DNA of 60,000 nt from Symsagittifera roscoffensis (lineage: Eukaryota > Xenacoelomorpha > Acoela > Convolutidae), in the NCBI RefSeq assembly GCF_963678635.1, contig NC_087068.1:19643789-19703788 (forward strand). Direction: 5' to 3'. The translations under genes were made by a program, and so were the position numbers. Shown in pieces: positions 32,671-42,563 of the stretch (positions are counted from its first letter, which is position 1; each line of letters begins with the position of its first letter). A model generated the notes under the pieces. That model was not told the origin of the DNA. It searched no databases and saw nothing but the letters and a program-made list of their open reading frames with translations.

Positions 32671-34713
32671 ATGGACAATTTCAACTTGGATGAATTGATG
32701 GACCTGGCAGAGGCATATGTAGAACCGATGATAGATGCGATCTATCGTCGGCTGATAGATCGAGACATTGCTCTGGAGGACCCAGAGGTAGTCATGTTGC
32801 TGACCGCCCTGATCAACATCTTGGGGCATGACAACCGTGGGGACCGCCCCACGGAAGTCCTGTTGATGGCAGCATATGGAGAGAGGGGAGTGCTAGACCG
32901 CCCGAACATGAGAGTGATGAGGTGGAGAAACGGGGCTCTCTCAGGGAGTGACTTGGCGAATGAGCCTGGATTGGGAAGTTCTAGGACCTACCAACCAGGT
33001 GAAATGCCTATGCCCTCCAAGCCCAAACCTGGGCTGACGAGGATGCATCAGGAGATGAACAGCGAGGCTGCCTCGTCTGGTTCACCACTGAGAGCAGCTG
33101 TGCCACCAAAGAGGGCGAAAGTGGGACAAAAGGTTCAGACGAATCAAACCATGCAAGATCTGAATGGGATGAAGGATGAACTGGAAAGGACGAAAAGGGA
33201 GCTGGACGAGATGACCAAAACCATGCTCATTACGGAGGAAGATCGGGACATGTGGAAAAGATTGTTCGAATACTGCAACAAAAAGCAGGGTCAAGAAATT
33301 GAGCGCTTGAGGCAGGACTACAAGGAGCGATCGGAACGGATGGCGTTGACAACGGCCGTGGAGAAAGTGATACCTGCGAGGAGTATTCCTCGTGGGCAGT
33401 CCCCGATGGAGCTCTTGACGCCTCGAGAATTGAGTCAGACAACGGAGACACGGCTCCCGACAGCGACAGATCGAGTGACAATCCCGGACCCTAGTGACAC
33501 CTTGGGTGACCCCGTCGTGGAACAAACGGTGAGGAAGCTGATAGAGACAGCTGGACGACTGGTCGCCAACAAGAATGCGCCAGGTTCTGGGGTGACTGCA
33601 CCCTATGGAACGATCGATGACACGGGCAGAGTACGACTCTCCTAGACCGTGATCATACAGGGAATAAGCGACGTAACGCCACTAATGGGGAGCTCTAAGA
33701 CCCCAGAAAGAAGAATACAGAAGATGCCAGCGAAGAAAAAGTCACGTGTAATGGACATACAAAAGAACAATCAGTTGAGATATAACTTTACGGGAGTTCC
33801 GGAGACAGATCCGAGAGCTTGCTTCAATCGAGCGACTTGGAACCCGGCAGTAAACCTGCAACAAACGCCATTGGGGACATCACATCTGATACTGGGAGAC
33901 AGCTTGGTCAGAGTACTATCGAATTTGAGGACCTCTTGGGTCACCACGGTGATGGCCTTCGGAGGAGCGACTATAGCCCAGTGATATCGGATGGTGGAAC
34001 TAATGAATCCAGGGAGGATCCCCAGTGTGATGATCCAGGTTGGAACGAACAACATCTCGAGAAATTCGGATGAGGAGGAAGCACTATGGGAATCGATGAT
34101 GGTGTGCTTGTTTACTACCCTCTGGCAGAAATTCAATTGCGCGGTACTGACCGTTTGCACTGTGCCTATGAATACAAGAAGCTTGACAGCAGCGGGGAGA
34201 AGGCACAACGAAGGAGTGGTCAGGTGGAACAATATTTTGAGGAATCTCGCAAGTCGGAATGCCGGAAGAATGATCCTAATGGACATCGAACATGAATTGA
34301 GAGCTATGGATCAGGCCAGACTGACCACGGACGGCATCCACTTCGATAGTATCGAAGGACAGGCTTGGTTGAATCGAGTTTTCCAAGAGCGGTTGGATGA
34401 ACTAGAGGTGGAACTCTTTGACACAGGAGTGCTGAAGGAAGAAGGAACAGCGAATGACGGGGTGATTACCACCTTTGTGCCTCCTAGCCTGGAAACACGC
34501 TTGGGGACGGTCCCGGCCGTCACGAAATACAGACAACAGAGTTCCAGCGAACCAGGTCAAAAGACAGACGTACAGGATCGATTGGGAGAAGCGCCGATGG
34601 GGAGGACCATCCATCCTAGGAGAAGAATAGGACCTGTCAACCCAATTGAAGAGACAGACAGCACGTCTAGATCGGACACGAGATCGGAGACAACTAGTAC
34701 CAGTAGAGTATAA
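32671..34713 (+). pseudogene. Copy B: coiled-coil plus SGNH/GDSL hydrolase ORF
   Basis: ATG 32671 starts MDNFNLDELMDLAEAYVEP. One frame runs to 34713 with two in-frame stops: TAG 33643-33645 and TGA 33982-33984 (TTA in copy A). Residues of about 170-240 form a coiled coil (MKDELERTKRELDEM...). The hydrolase blocks are: GDS at 33895-33903 (LILGDSLVRVL), VMAFGGAT, GTNN with the Asn codon at 34048-34050, and DGIH at 34330-34341. These are blocks I, II, III and V of the SGNH fold with Ser, Gly, Asn, Asp and His present. SGNH enzymes are esterases or lipases; the substrate here is unknown. Such domains are known in CR1-type LINE ORF1 and have been reported in LTR elements of bdelloid rotifers. Confidence 0.78.
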
Positions 34714-35581
34714 CCGACTGACAGTATCGGAGGCTTTGTCGATAGATGAACCCGCCGGTGGATACATGGAGATGTTGGAGTATCGAAACTCGGCTAGAGG
34801 GTATGTGATAGCTCTGGAAGACAAGAGTGCCATGGAGGGTTATCTGGAGACAATATTGCAAGGCACCACCCTCAAGCAGAAGGCGTACGGGACTTTAGCG
34901 TCGTCTGAGATACCGGCAGAAACGATGGAGCAGTTGGTGAGCCTTCCATGGAAAGCAGTGGTGTTACGGTATTTCGAAGAAGAGATGAGGACTGCGCCAA
35001 GAATACACGCTCTCATGGCAGTACCTTACGTAAGAACAGAGTTACAACTGAGGTTCGCCTGGTGCATGATGGGACTGACTCGCGAAGAATATGATTCAGA
35101 AGAAAGGAAGAGGTCAAAAGAAGAGAAGGTTTTCCTTATGACGAACCTGAGGGATCTGATAATCCAAGAGGGAGCAGCGGTAGCGTGTGCGAAGCGGAGA
35201 GACGCTCTCTGTTTCATTCCATTCATGATGGAGCAGATTTCAGTACCTGCATTGAGCACTTTCGTTAAGATGCTGAGGGAAGGCGATGAGCGAGCGAAAG
35301 CCTTACTCTTGCTAGCACTGCTGCATATGCAGCAAAGCAAACCGATGAGGGTGAATATGAAAGAACCCGAGGAGTTAGAGCCCATGAGGAAGATAGACGA
35401 AATCAGGAGATTTTCAAACAAGGAGCTGAGACTCACTAAAGAGTCTATGGGGGCACTGCCGAAATCCAGTGAGTACTGTGGACCGATCAAGAAGAAGTCG
35501 TATAGCTACGTATCCGGAATCATAGGGATAGCGTACAACCCTTTCCTGAGTGAATGCCGGAAGAATGCCTTTCCTGATTGA
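34646..35581 (+). pseudogene. Truncated duplicate of the unknown 3' ORF
   Basis: The first unit of the 1337-bp duplication contains the N-terminal 300 codons or so of the unknown ORF at 35968-37953. It departs from the second unit after the shared FLSE codons. It is open throughout but cut off, so it is not expected to make a full product. Confidence 0.7.
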
Positions 35582-36050
35582 ATGCCGGAAGTCGGAATGC
35601 CGGAAGAATGATCCTCATGGACATCGAACATGAGTTGAGAGCTATGGATCAGGCCAGACTGACCACGGACGGCATCCACTTCGATAGTATCGAAGAACAG
35701 GCTTGTTTGAATCGAGTTTTCCAAGAGCGGTTGGATGAACTAGAGGCGGAACTCTTTGACACAGGAGTGCTGAAGGAGAAGGAACAGCGAATGACGCGGT
35801 GATTACCACCTTTGTGCCTCATAGCCTGGAAACACGCTTGGGGACGTTCCCGGCCGTCACGAAATACAGACAACAGAGTTCCAGCGAACCAGGTCAAAGG
35901 ACAGACGTACAGGATCGATTGGGAGAAGCGCCGATGAGGAGGACCATCCATCCTAGGAGAAGAATAGGACCTGTCAACCCAATTGAAGAGACAGACAGCA
36001 CGTCTAGATCGGACACGAGATCGGAGACAACTAGTACCAGTAGAGTATAA
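35578..36050 (+). pseudogene. Duplicate of the C-terminal part of the SGNH ORF
   Basis: Repeats the end of the hydrolase ORF, including DGIHFDSIEEQA. A 1-base deletion near 35780 (GAAGGAGAAGG versus GAAGGAAGAAGG in the first unit) breaks it into two frames. It lacks the GDS and GTNN blocks. Confidence 0.7.
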
Positions 36051-37953
36051 CCGACTGACAGTATCGGAGGCTTTGTCGATAGATGAACCCGCCGGTGGAT
36101 ACATGGAGATGTTGGAGTATCGAAACTCGGCTAGAGGGTATGTGATAGCTCTGGAAGACAAGAGTGCCATGGAGGGTTATCTGGAGACATTATTGCAAGG
36201 CACCACCCTCAAGCAGAAGGCGTACGGGACTTTAGCGTCGTCTGAGATACCGGCAGAAACTATGGAGCAGTTGGTGAGCCTTCCATGGAAAGCAGTGGTG
36301 TTACGGTATTTCGAAGAAGAGATGAGGACTGCGCCAAGAATACACGCTCTCATGGCAGTACCTTACGTAAGAAAAGAGTTACAACTGAGGTTCGCCTGGT
36401 GCATGATGGGACTGACTCGCGAAGAATATGATTCAGAAGAAAGGAAGAGGTCAAAAGAAGAGAAGGTTTTCCTTATGACGAACCTGAGGGATCTGATAAT
36501 CCAAGAGGGAGCAGCGGTAGCGTGTGCGAAGCGGAGAGACGCTCTCTGTTTCATTCGATTCATGATAGAGCAGATTTCAGTACCTGCATTGAACACTTGC
36601 GTTAAGATGCTGAGGGAAGGCGATGAGCGAGCGAAAGCCTTACTCTTGCTAGCACTGCTGCATATGCAGCAAAGCAAACCGATGAGGGTGAATATGAAAG
36701 AACCCGAGGAGTTAGAGCCCATGAGGAAGATAGACGAAATCAGGAGATTTTCAAACAAGGAGCTGAGACTCACTAAAGAGTCTATGGGGGCACTGCCGAA
36801 ATCCAGTGAGTACTGTAGACCGATCAAGAAGAAGTCGTACAGCTACGTATCCGGAATCATAGGGATAGCATACAACCCTTTCCTGAGTGAAGACATACGT
36901 GATTGCTTCTTCGATTATGAGCAGGCAGTGTTGCTAAGATTCTGGACGTCGATAATTGTAACGATTAAGAGCGCTACCAATCCTCAGATCAGATTGGGAC
37001 TGGTCTTTGAAGAAGAGGTGACTGCACCTTCCGTACCAAAATCCGACAAAAAAGTGGAATTTGGGTTGGGATTCTCAGATGAATTACTGAGGACGAGCCT
37101 GATGGTAGTGTGGGAATTGATGAGGCCATCATGGTGTCCTAGTCCCAACGCTGACTCGATATTACGAGCGACACAAGACGTGCAGAGGGAGCTGAATGCA
37201 GACTGTAACCTGTGTGACCTGAACATCATATATAATGTGATGACAACAGCCTCTAGGAGCAACAGGGAAGATAAAGTGGAGTTGCCTGGCTGGGGACCAG
37301 AAGACTGGGTCCAACCTGGTAGCTGTCTGGCGGAAGTCTGTGGACTGGAAGGTCACGTTTGTGGAGGTCTGGACTGCGTAAAGACCCTAGAGAGACAACA
37401 CAAGCAGTTGACGATATTGTTTGGGAATGTCGTGATGAAGGCAAGGACGGAAACGGAACTGATCGCAGATTGCCATGGAGGAACCGAGGTGAATCTAGTG
37501 ACTGCACTAGGATTCTACAGCATGTTTGGTTCTTTAGAGTCACTATTGAACCTAGAACAGAAACATGAGATGGTCACAGCCATCAGTGTAGAAGTATTCC
37601 CAGGAGTTCTGCAAACCGAGCAGAAACACATAGGAAAACGGAGGGAAGCGATCGAGGCGGAAATGAACATCAGACACAGTGAGGCTTATTGTAGACCATC
37701 AGGAGCACAATATTTGGTGGGCTCGACATTGGCTCCAATGTGCAAGAGCAGATACCCGGTGCGTTTCGTAGCTGTGGATGTAAAGAGTACGAGAACGATC
37801 GTGGATCAAGCCTTCTCAGTGCCAAAATGTGTGAGACTAACGAGAATGTCCAAAAAATCTTACGAGTTGCTATGTAAGATGTTCTCAGCAGTTCCAGAGA
37901 GAACAAAGGAGGAGTTGGAATCGATACGGGGAGGAAGTTCATGGGATACGTGA
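35968..37953 (+). CDS. Copy B: unknown large 3' ORF, first part
   Basis: Open for about 660 codons. I do not recognise the family. The frame has no ATG near its start; the first is in GYMEMLEY, about 40 codons in. It overlaps the end of the SGNH ORF by about 83 bases in the +1 frame, so it may be reached by frameshifting or from a spliced RNA. Visible features: an acidic/charged helical N-half (EEMRTAPRIHALM, MLREGDERAKALLLLALL) and a Cys/His-richer middle (DCNLCDLN, CGLEGHVCGG). No signal peptide, furin-like site or convincing membrane anchor is seen, so envelope is not supported. Confidence 0.6.
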   Translation, partial: DLSTQLKRQTARLDRTRDRRQLVPVEYNRLTVSEALSIDEPAGGYMEMLEYRNSARGYVIALEDKSAMEGYLETLLQGTTLKQKAYGTLASSEIPAETMEQLVSLPWKAVVLRYFEEEMRTAPRIHALMAVPYVRKELQLRFAWCMMGLTREEYDSEERKRSKEEKVFLMTNLRDLIIQEGAAVACAKRRDALCFIRFMIEQISVPALNTCVKMLREGDERAKALLLLALLHMQQSKPMRVNMKEPEELEPMRKIDEIRRFSNKELRLTKESMGALPKSSEYCRPIKKKSYSYVSGIIGIAYNPFLSEDIRDCFFDYEQAVLLRFWTSIIVTIKSATNPQIRLGLVFEEEVTAPSVPKSDKKVEFGLGFSDELLRTSLMVVWELMRPSWCPSPNADSILRATQDVQRELNADCNLCDLNIIYNVMTTASRSNREDKVELPGWGPEDWVQPGSCLAEVCGLEGHVCGGLDCVKTLERQHKQLTILFGNVVMKARTETELIADCHGGTEVNLVTALGFYSMFGSLESLLNLEQKHEMVTAISVEVFPGVLQTEQKHIGKRREAIEAEMNIRHSEAYCRPSGAQYLVGSTLAPMCKSRYPVRFVAVDVKSTRTIVDQAFSVPKCVRLTRMSKKSYELLCKMFSAVPERTKEELESIRGGSSWDT

Positions 37954-38017
37954 GTGGGAACTTCAGTGACTTTGAGAGACAGAAACAGAGAGGGGATCAA
38001 CTGTTACAGATTACAAT

Positions 38018-38878
38018 ACAGTAGACGAGAATGATGAAATCCACCGAGTGATGATGGAAGTGGAACCATTACTGGAAGCTTCGGGAAAACGTAATTGGAG
38101 GAGCATCATGTTGACACATGACGAGTTTCCCTGCCATTGCTTGCTGCAGACCTGGTGGTATCACAAGCGTAGTAATCTGGTGTTGATCTGGGACTCTGGA
38201 GAGCTGCTCTCCATGGGTTTACCAGACTCATCACAGCCCATAACAATAGTGATAGTGGGAGTTATGATGGCGATACGATGGCTGGAAGCTCATGTAAGAG
38301 AGAACAATAGACATGAAGCGCCAACGAGAGAACAGTTGCGGAAATTGGATTGTCTGAAAGATATAGATCTTTTCGAGACCATGTGCAAGATTCTAAACAT
38401 TCCGATGGAAGTGAAGAAGATATGGGCAAGAAGACGATTGATGCCATGGTTTAGAGCTAACATGACTGCATGGTTGTACGAGTATGCTAAGAAGCATATG
38501 TCGAAGCACGGCAGAGTGTACAGTGAATATCAGCTGGACATTGGAGCAGGAGCTTTCAAGCGAGCTTTCGTGACTCATCAGAATGCAGTGAACACCGCTG
38601 TAAAGAGAACTTCCAGGACGAGTGAACGTAGTGGAAAGGAGAAGGAAGAGATGTTGAAGGAAGATTTGGAGAGAAACGCGACGTTGTGTCTCCACAACAG
38701 CTTCTGCCGAAACAGAGAATCTAACGTGGATCCCCTACCTTGTTGCAAACAGAGGGTAGAAGAGCAGAAGTGTTGGAGGACTGCCTCCAACAGCGTCAGG
38801 ATAGCTAAAGATGTGTTGCAAGACACAGAAACTGAAAGTGCAGAGTCAGTGTCACAGGAGGAAGAGATGGAACATTGA
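38018..38878 (+). pseudogene. Copy B: unknown large 3' ORF, second part
   Basis: The frame TVDENDEIHRVMMEVEP onward is open to 38878. It probably continues the preceding ORF: a third frame bridges 37941-38020 (MGYVSGNFSDFERQKQRG), so two small indels would split what was one ORF of over 900 codons. It contains HCLLQTWWYHKRSNLV, a short hydrophobic run ITIVIVGVMMAI, and a Cys-rich then acidic tail. Function unknown. Confidence 0.5.
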
Positions 38879-39715
38879 CAAACGGTCGAAAGAACAAGAG
38901 GCAAAAAGAAAGAAATTTAGAAGAATTTAGAAGTTTTAGAACTTCTACACGACGAAAAAAGAAGAAAACAAAAGAGTGACGAAGAAAAAGAAAGTGAAAC
39001 TCAGAATTGTTTTATGTGTGTGAAAAACTCAAGTGAGAAACCAAGCAACCAAGTTGTAATTGAAAACTGAAACATTTAGTTGAGCTTTGAACATTGAAGG
39101 AATTGTTGCATTTATAAATTTGCATTTTGATTTTAGTTAAGTGGCTTTAGAGACACTTACTTACAATTTATTTAGAAAAACTTGAATGAAGAGTTTATTT
39201 AAATCTTCCAGCCTGCATGATTGTTTTTAATCAACTAGAAGAACTGATCACTTTGTGGTGATATGAAAGGCTTGGGTAATCTCTCGAAGAGGGAGATTGT
39301 TTCATTGTTCCTTATAACCACAGAGTTTCTTAGTTTTAATATTCAGGACAATAACGAGCAAGATTTCCGAAGTTAAGAAGCGTAGTAGGATAATTTTAGC
39401 TTGTTGGTTGGCAGGACTGTCCTGCAAACCAACGTCTTTTTAAAAATCTAGGAGACAAATTTTCAGTCAGGACATTGACATTGGAAGTCAGAAAAAATGT
39501 TTTTATCTTAGGTCATATCCTTATTGTGCAGGTTAATGAAAGAATTTGAAGGCTATAGTGATGTAGTATGATGCCATTTATATTCTGCAGTGAGTCGATG
39601 TGACGTGGATAAAAGTATTCTCGTGCATTTTGTAAATTCTGTTCGACGACACTGTACCTATTTTACGAACATTGCGAGATTCAATGGAGACATTGACCGG
39701 ACTGTCCTGGGAGTA
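38879..39715 (+). other. Copy B: 3' untranslated region
   Basis: Starts with a purine-rich stretch (38880-39010) that includes the inverted repeat AGAAGTT-TTAG-AACTTCT, then becomes AT-rich. I found no clear polypurine tract directly before the 3' LTR; the last bases are CCTGGGAGTA. Confidence 0.6.
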
Positions 39716-40631
39716 TGTGACATTCGACCAGAATGGACCAAAATGCAAATTCAGCAGATTCGGAATTTTAGCAGCGAACCTTCCGAATTGACGGTTTTAA
39801 GCGATTAACAACGTTATTGGGACGATTAGTCAAACGGTGAAGGTCAAGATATTCTGGTATTTTGAGTTTTAAAAATTCGAAGTATGACGTCATATTTCTG
39901 AGAAACGTCAGAAACGGCCATTTTTGATTTAAAAAAAACCAGAGAAAAACAAACAACGATAGTTGCGATAGCGATAACAACGAGAATTGTGATTGAAAAA
40001 CAACGACAGATTGCAGGAATAGCAGAGACCGTTCCGAGTTGCAACTATTGTGTCGCTACAATAGTTGCAAGGCCGTTGCGAACAAAGGTGAAGGGTGGAA
40101 GACAGCCTTCCGGAAGGAAGATAAGAGCCATATTTCCCCGGATTCAGGAATCCGGAGGGATCTCGGGACTGGAATTTTCATTAACTTATATAAAATTTTA
40201 GCTTCCCTTTTATGTCCTGAATTGAATTTAATTAACATCTGAATTCATTCTGCTAAGATGAGAAGCTAGGAGTTGGGGGAAAGGGTTGATCCATCTTCGA
40301 TGGAGATGATGATTTTTATCTACTGAACAAAAACAATAATAATTTAATAAATCGTAGTAGCCCTGATTTTAAGAGTAATCTCGTGGTCTGGGGATACTGA
40401 GAACCAGCCATGAGCTCAATATTTCTGCATGTAATTAAGTTAATTTGAGTGTTTTGACCGAAGCCGAAAGCAGTAACGTTTTTTGTCGACCCGATGTTAG
40501 AAAGACCACCGAAAGTACTGGCTTGGTAGAGACGGTTAAAAACATGTAAAGCTCTGTTTAGACGTTAGCCAGTCGTCTTAGGACTTTTTTTTTATCTTCC
40601 GTTGATATGTATCTTCCGGGCGAATGTTACA
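39716..40631 (+). repeat. Copy B: 3' LTR
   Basis: 916 bp, TGTGACATTCG to CGAATGTTACA, same orientation as 17138-18055. It differs by roughly 30-35 positions, counted by eye. CRE-like TGACGTCA is at 39885-39892 and the hairpin at 40039-40070. Confidence 0.9.
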
Positions 40632-40737
40632 ATCAAACTTCACCCAAAAATGGTACGCAGATGAGGGAAGCGCTGCAGGTAATCTTAAGAGTCTCCGTAC
40701 ATTACTGGACAACCTGGATGTGCACGGAAAGGCTTTC
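40631..40737 (+). repeat. 107-bp H1 segment duplicated at both edges of copy B (right copy)
   Basis: Same 107 bases as 17028-17134 with two mismatches (GTACATT for GCACATT, GGACAAC for GGAAAAC). After it the H1 frame continues without interruption. Confidence 0.8.
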
Positions 40738-41206
40738 GGCTCCAAAGTGGAGCCTTCCAAATGTCAACTCGTAGTAAAGGAAAACTGTCGGAAAAGCGCC
40801 TTAAAGGTATTGGAAGACAAAACTAATACAATGGTAGACAATTTTAGAGTCCTCGGAGCTGTTATAGGAACACCATCAGCGTGCGATAAAAACAAGGAAA
40901 AAGGAATTAAAAAGACAACTACACTTAATAAAAAACTTTCCAAAATAGCAAAATCATCACCACCAAAATCGGCTAAGCGTGCTACTCTTAGAAAAATACA
41001 TTTTTACGTCAACAAATCAGAGTTTAGAGATGGTTCACATCTTAGCTAAGGATGGAAATTAACAAACACTCCACATACATGCCCATGTTGACAACCATTC
41101 AAACTGACCCACTCTCTACACTGCCCCAAAGGTGGATACACTCACCTAAGACTTAATGAAACTCGTGATACCTTTGCGACACTCCCCGACGAAGTATGCC
41201 ATGATT

Positions 41207-41218
41207 TTGAAATGGAGC
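41207..41218 (+). repeat. H2 target-site duplication, left
   Basis: TTGAAATGGAGC, repeated at 45836-45847 on the far side of H2. H1's frame EMEQ/EMER is shared by both sides, which confirms it as the insertion point. Confidence 0.8.
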
Positions 41219-42133
41219 AATAAAGCTCTGAATTGAACGCGCAATCTCCAAAACTGACCAGGATGTTTACCTTCAACTTCTCGACATGTCCGCTGCTTTT
41301 GAGTGCGTCGAACGCCATACGTTTTTTCACGACCTCGACAAAGTCTTGGGCGGAGACATCTTATACCTTACGTCTATTCTTGTTAACAACACCAGAGTAC
41401 GTGTGAAAACACGTGGAAAGTTCAGTGACCCATTTATCACCAACGTGGGAGTCGCCCAAGGCGACTGCTTCAGCGCAATTCTCTTCAATTTCTATCTTGC
41501 ATGTAGTCTTCTTATTGATAATATCGACAATATCAAGTGCCAAATTGTTTCCTACGATCACGTCTATTCCATTCCAAAAACCGATTTTAATCAACAAGAC
41601 CACTGTTATTCAAATCCGTACGGGTACAGTCCCAAGGACGTCAACACACCTGACATCACGAACAAAAGTGGATTTGACTCCCAGTACGCCGATGATCTCA
41701 GCTGGATTAACCGGTTAAAAGCTGAATTTGACCGCATCAAGACTCTTGCCACTACTAGGCTCGCAGAACGTAGTCTGCTTATCAACAACTCGAAAACCGA
41801 AGAATTCCACATTTCAAAGGGTGCCAACGACTGGAAGAACTGCAAATTCCTTGGTACATTACTTGACACGGAATCAGATATTCGACGCAGACTACGCTTG
41901 CAACTGTAGCTTTTGTGAGATGCAAAAGTATTTTCAACAGCAACAAAATTTACGTGAAGACCAAACTGAGAGTCTTCAACGCCTTCATCCCTAGTGTTTT
42001 GCTTCATAACTGTGAACTTTGGACGCTAAGCAAAAAGTTGACTGACGACGTTGATATCACACAGAGACGCTTTCTACGTAAAATCCTACGAATCTTTTAT
42101 CCTAACATCATCACGAACGAAGACCTCTACAAA
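41219..42133 (+). pseudogene. H2: 5'-truncated LINE reverse transcriptase, left part
   Basis: Begins inside the RT palm: VYLQLLDMSAAFECVERHTF (first catalytic Asp), TNVGVAQGDCFSAILFNFYL, and QYADDLSWI (YADD box). Then come a frame break near 41905 and the connection block HNCELWTLSKKLTDD, RRFLRKILRIFYP. It is interrupted after EDLYK by H3. LINE (non-LTR) type; I do not assign a clade. Confidence 0.75.
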
Positions 42134-42167
42134 CACGAACACGACGTGAACACGACGTGAACACGAC

Positions 42168-42548
42168 GTGAAGGAAGTTAAAAGTATTCTGGAATTCCTA
42201 AAAATCGACTGTCCGATCGATGATGTAAGGCGATTGGGAAACTACGATGGCAAAAAAGACAGAACACTCATAATCAAAACAACCAGCGAACACCATCGAC
42301 GGCTGATACTGCTATCGCTATACAAATTAAAAACTTACTCTAAACAGGTATATATGAGCAAGGAACTATCCCCTGAAGACCAAAAAATTGAAAACGATGC
42401 TTTGAAACTACGCCGAAAGATGATCGAAAACGAATACGACAAAAAACGTCTACGAATCAGAAACCTCAAGCTTCAACAATACACAAACGAAACTGACGAC
42501 AAGAATCTAGACAACTGGAAAAATGTTCCGCCAGAACCATATCAATGA
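42168..42548 (+). pseudogene. H3: ORF1 C-terminal part
   Basis: 126 codons, truncated at the left. RTLIIKTTSEHHRRLILLSL, then ELSPEDQKIENDALKLRRKM, is a typical nucleic-acid-binding ORF1 end with a charged helical tail. It stops 15 bases before the next start. Confidence 0.6.
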
Positions 42549-42563
42549 CTACATGCTAAAAGT

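Larger units (their letters stand above)
34253..36888 (+). repeat. 1337-bp tandem duplication with a complex join
   Basis: 34253-35553 recurs at 35591-36888. I counted about 22 differences and one 1-base deletion, so roughly 1.7% divergence, older than the 1811-bp duplication. The join (35540-35610) repeats GAATGCCGGAAG several times and CCTTTCCTGA twice, as expected from repeated template switching. Confidence 0.88.
17138..40631 (+). mobile_element. Copy B: giant Ty3/gypsy-type LTR retrotransposon (about 23.5 kb)
   Basis: The element is bounded by two direct LTRs of about 917 bp, roughly 3-4% different by eye. Internally: leader (about 4.7 kb including a duplication), gag, protease, RT, RNase H, integrase with a GPF-type C-terminus, acidic linker, macro domain, a spacer, a coiled-coil/SGNH-hydrolase ORF, a large unknown ORF and a 3' untranslated region. 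The RT-RNase H-integrase order is that of Ty3/gypsy. Without two internal tandem duplications it would be about 20.3 kb. Multiple stops and frameshifts make this copy inactive as assembled. Confidence 0.9.
40631..41218 (+). pseudogene. H1: reverse transcriptase, middle part
   Basis: Open from the copy B edge to 41049: FTQKWYADEGSAAGNLKSLR, then LDVHGKAFGSKVEPSKCQLV, NFRVLGAVIGT and KIHFYVNKS. Downstream, in broken frames, the C-terminal blocks HCPKGGYTHLRLNETRDTFA and EVCHDFEMEQ appear before H2 interrupts at 41218. It joins to 45848, where the family's next block continues. Confidence 0.65.

Noticed and set aside
33982-33984. Programmed TGA readthrough in the SGNH ORF
   Set aside because: Copy A has a sense codon (TTA) at this place and copy B has many other disabling changes, so a nonsense mutation is simpler.
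35968-38878. Envelope protein
   Set aside because: Position fits, but no signal peptide, cleavage site or convincing transmembrane anchor is visible.
39700-39715. Polypurine tract before the 3' LTR
   Set aside because: The bases are CCTGGGAGTA, too short and mixed to call a polypurine tract with confidence.
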